Positions 60,105 through 64,000 of a DNA stretch of 64,000 bases are shown here, in pieces. How positions within the stretch are numbered: the first letter of the stretch is position 1; each line of letters starts with the position of its first letter. Both the position numbers and the translations under genes were made by a program. The stretch covers positions 372,001 through 436,000 of the forward strand of contig JAIQDT010001934.1 of assembly GCA_021521415.1 (NCBI GenBank). Direction: 5' to 3'. The notes below the pieces were generated by a model. The model worked only from the letters and a program-made list of their open reading frames with translations. It did not search any database and was not told where the DNA came from. Origin of the DNA: Bidens hawaiensis. Its lineage: Eukaryota > Streptophyta > Magnoliopsida > Asterales > Asteraceae.

Positions 60105-62936
60105 GGCGTTTAAGTGTTGCGTAACCACGTTACGGCGTTTAAGTGTTTTGCATTACCAGATAGTGTTACGTCAAATTATATATCGATAGGTAGCTAATCT
60201 ATACAACAAGTATCGCTAAGTGGTTCGAGACCGACTGTTTATCAAGTGCCCGTCACCAGGTCAACCCAGACCATGGTAAGTGTTAGCCAAAATTACACCC
60301 ACTCAACCTCCAGTTGAGCTTAGCGTCGGGTGGGGTTTGTCAAACCCAGTAGTACTACTCAACAGTGACTCGCTATTCCAAATATTAACCGGTTCGATGT
60401 GTGGGACTTCAAATGTTACGTTTGCCGCTTAGCCTTTACAAGTGATATATAATTTATAACAAAATCTTAAATATGCGTTTATCTCAGAAAATGCGTTTAT
60501 CGGAGTATGTTATCTCCCCCAAGTGAAAAACGTTTGAAAACAGTTCAAAGAGCGGGGTAAGTGAAACTCACTGTTTGCGAAGAATATCCCGATATAGATC
60601 ACCAAGTGATGCGCGTCGTAGAAACTCTCTAGCGTTCTAAATAACAAAGAGATTTTCTAAGTATCGGTACGTTTAACGAGTCTCTAGACTCGGCACATAA
60701 TACCTATGCACGTAACAGATTTCGTGTTTCGTTTGTGAATTGTGTGTGACTTAAACAAGTACAATTGTGATACGATACATGAGTGAGCAATTACTTTCGT
60801 GTCACGTACTAATAACATACTTTACTAGCAATTATCCCCGTAAGGGCATTTTGGTCAACAAACAAAATTAACTAACCATTATTCCCCATAAGGGCAATTT
60901 GGTCAATTCATGGCAATCAATTAGCAACTATTCCCCGCAAGGGTATTTTGGTCAAAACATAACAAATATATAAAAACTATCATATTTCATGCATTTTTAC
61001 ACAACTCAGCAGTTAGTTTCATTATGACAGAATTTCTACTTGAAAGATTGTACTATTTCACCGATCATAACGTCTCAATTAATTCACCAAAAATCACCAC
61101 AGAAGCATACATATCTTAGGTTTCCAGAACATATTTTATCTTATTTTTATTCCACATATTTTTCATATAATGACCAAAACATTACAGCAAACTCATATCA
61201 GTCAGATTCATGCGCAACAGGATGTTATTTGCAATTCCCGTTAAACGAAAAATCCAATAAATGCAAGACCACTTGGGTTTGGTTCCTAACTCAATGAGTC
61301 AACTTCCAGAAGTGGAACCAACCCAATTGGCCTCGTGGTTCATGAGATATAACATTTACAACTTAACCTAACAGCAGGTCTAACAGCTCAGCTTTGCACC
61401 ACGTTTTTGTAAAATAATAAAAGTACACTTCTACTTGTCCAAAAATTACAAACTTATACTTCATGGAAACTAGACTCAACCTAGTTTACTGCAGTACCCA
61501 CAATCTCAACCAATTTTCACGTTTACACTTCGTTACAGTCATTTAAACATCGTATACACATTCTGCCCAGATTCTGTTCACATCAAAACTTAACAATTTC
61601 ACTAGCCATGGATCACAAATAAATCATATAACATGCTAGACACTAATACTACTATCCATGCATCTCAATTACACCATACATACAAGATTAGGGTTTGTGT
61701 TTTAACTCAAATCAAAGACAACAATGAATCATGCAACAACATCAATCTAGTTATCAATTCATTATCCAAATAACAACAATCATATTAACCATATACATGA
61801 ACAAAATCGGCTGCCTAGGGTTTGTACTTAACCCATTAAACATCAAAATTAAACAACAAGAAGGTAAAGGATGATCAATTATACCTTCCTAGCACCTAGT
61901 TCTTGGATTAATCACTTGATTTGATGTGTATATGTGTGTGTTCTTGTGGACGGCAGCCGTGGAGAACAAAGGAGGGAGGCCGATCGGGTCTTGTGTTTAG
62001 AAAATAATTTAGGGTTTAGTGTTAAGGTTATATTTATAATAATACAAGTTACACTCTAGTCCCTAATCCTTCAAGTGTTACATCTCTAGCCTAAACTAGT
62101 TGGTTCTTGTTTCTTGTTTAACATTCCACATAACAATCAAGTAACACACATATACCTAACACATAATTATCACATAATTAGTGTTTTGACGTTTGTCGTT
62201 TATTTATCAATCGTTCGCGTCAACTCGTTTGCGTTTCGGTGCAAATCCCGAAAGACTACACATGTAGTAAGTGTTAAGCGTCATTTAAACCCTAGTTTAA
62301 ATGTAATGAAGTGTGCGTTATAGATTCAACGATCTTAAAGTTTGAATTGACGGAGTTGAGTTAACGGGGTTAACCTGAAATTGACGATTGTCACAGAAAT
62401 ATTTAAAGTAATTTTCAAAATCATTTTATATCCAAATAAATATGATTCTGATAACTAAATGTTAGTGATAATTGATGAGTAAAGTCTAGTTATTTTGATC
62501 ATAAAACATAAGCCAACGAGTAAAGACGAAATTTTAAAATTAAAAATTTATCTCCTTCGAAAATTCAGTATAAAATATTTTCACCCGAGTTTGAATATAT
62601 CCGCTCGAATTTGCAAATTTCCCTCGTTGTTTCTCCAAAAAAATATTGATGTCCCGCTCCTTTGTAAATCACCCAGTTGAATACTAGTTGATGAAGTCAT
62701 TCTTATGTCTCGAGAAACCCTAATCCCGAGCCGCCAAAGTTTTTTTCAACGACCTCTTCTTTCCGGAATCAGTGAAGTCCTCTCATGATCAATTGGTAAG
62801 GCATTCGACGACCCTCACAATCTAATTTAGTCTCACAATGGTCTCGTTATCCTAATTGATTCAACAGGTTCGACACATCCTAATTAAGCTACATATTCTT
62901 CATCCTAATAGTGTTAGCTTTAAATCACAAATCGCC
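60105..62936 (-). repeat. Palindrome, right arm
   Basis: Mirror of 57237-60077. The long LTR lies in - orientation (60105-62395), followed by GAAAT and CACTA interior that continues, uninterrupted, into 62937-64000. At several differing sites it agrees with unit 1 rather than the left arm. It has a private 6-bp loss (near 60229). Confidence 0.92.
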
Positions 62937-64000
62937 TTAACTTGACAGATTCACAACCCTAATCGAGTAATTGCTTGAAATCCAAAGACTGGAGTTCATG
63001 TTTTTTTACTAGTTTTGACTATGGTGATTTGATAACTGTATAATTTTATTTTGTGTAGGCAAGAACTATTCATCCTGCAGTTTCTCATCTATGAAAAATT
63101 TTGTGGTGAGTTTTTGACTTTTAATTTAATTTATTTTTAGTTTGACATATTTTTTTTAATAATGCACATGCTGTATAAATCAGACCCCATATTATGTGCC
63201 TTTGTTTTTTGGTTGCTGCATTGAGACAGTTTATGGTGGTGGTCGAAAGGATCATTAGATGAAAATAATGCATGCTCCATTACAATAAATCAAGGTTAGA
63301 ACCAAATTAGTTATGCCATATAATAGTCATTCTCTTCATACTATTTACTGCATCTGGCCTCATGATAATTGCAAGAATCTTTTTCTTAAACACTGGTTCG
63401 ACAATTCAGGGTTTGTCCATGTAATAATTTTTTAGTAACATGATTTGTGTGACCCTTTTTTAAAGGTTTTATCGTTTTACACTTAAATTTACTTAATGGT
63501 GTGAAGAAAATAAACACAAACGTTCCCTTTTGGGTTTGGTTCATTCGATTAACATTGGTTATTTTGGTTTCATGCGCACCACTATGTCAACGTATATGTT
63601 TAAAAAGTAGTAAAATATATAATTCTTGTATATTTGTTTTGTAAGGATGAAGGCCCACATAGTCTTTTAGCAAAGAGCTTGGCCTATCAAAGAACGAGAT
63701 GAGAAAACTTCTTTTCACTGTAGCTCATCGGTTTTAGGTGTACGAAATGTGTTTTAAAACATTTTAATAAATTTTGGTGTTTGTGATAATGAAATTTTAA
63801 TTATTTTTTCTATTGCTTAGTTGCTTTTGATGGTGTTACGGAGATTTTAGTGTGAGCAAGCTGAAGTCTTCTAGAGGCTATTATGAATATGATCCTCAAA
63901 GTGTGGCAAAATGACAAACATTAATCTTCAACGTAAGGCGTCATGAATATTTCTCGGCTCTAGTAATCTGTGTGACAAGCCCGCTAGAGAAAGTTCAAGG

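Larger units (their letters stand above)
57218..64000 (+). mobile_element. CACTA transposon of unit 2, rearranged, right end outside window
   Basis: The left terminus CACTACAAATAAAAA sits at the same LINE position as in unit 1, preceded by TAA. After only 19 bp the sequence jumps at GCGA into inverted interior DNA, followed by a large palindrome. From 62811 to the window edge it matches 24907-26100 in direct orientation, with few substitutions. The right terminus is not seen. Confidence 0.8.

Overview
The window looks like nuclear DNA of a flowering plant, a eudicot and probably an asterid/Asteraceae. It is AT-rich, its genes carry GT-AG introns, and the families are plant-specific: HMA isoprenylated proteins, a NAC factor, a Cf-type LRR receptor-like protein, an FBD-like F-box protein and a CYP716-like P450 fragment. 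About half the sequence is transposable elements. Species assignment is inference only.

Layout. Unit 1 (1-21732) holds two HMA-type isoprenylated protein genes (- strand), a NAC gene (- strand), a series of non-autonomous elements (Mutator-type, Copia-type, a MITE with pol III boxes, hAT, Stowaway), a broken LRR receptor-like protein gene (11420-14345), back-to-back P450 and RLP scraps (16256-16842), and a degenerate LINE (- strand). A CACTA element (21733-27085, TAA target duplication) sits inside the LINE's RRM-bearing first reading frame, which resumes at 27089-27438. Next come a single-copy F-box gene (27656-28906) and GC-rich LTR-retrotransposon DNA ending in an LTR (31389-31815).

Unit 2 (31819-57217) repeats unit 1 in the same order and orientation, roughly 99% alike by eye. 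The copies have decayed differently. In unit 2 an LTR element with 5-bp target duplication splits the first HMA gene, the NAC gene has an early stop, and the receptor-like gene has two extra stops. Unit 1 in turn lacks about 426 bp of a Copia-like element. After 57217 the copied CACTA is rearranged into a near-perfect palindrome (57237-60077 against 60105-62936, 27-bp spacer) built on a long LTR, and then continues in direct orientation (62811-64000 matches 24907-26100). Unit 2 therefore runs off the right edge.

The genes that look intact are the unit-1 HMA genes, the unit-2 second HMA gene, the unit-1 NAC gene (with a caveat about its end) and the F-box gene. No pathway or operon-like logic links them. 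The main interest is structural: a recent tandem duplication of at least 25 kb (or two haplotypes joined in assembly), nested and datable transposons, a fold-back palindrome, and possible inverted LTRs. I did not find a convincing new biochemical system.
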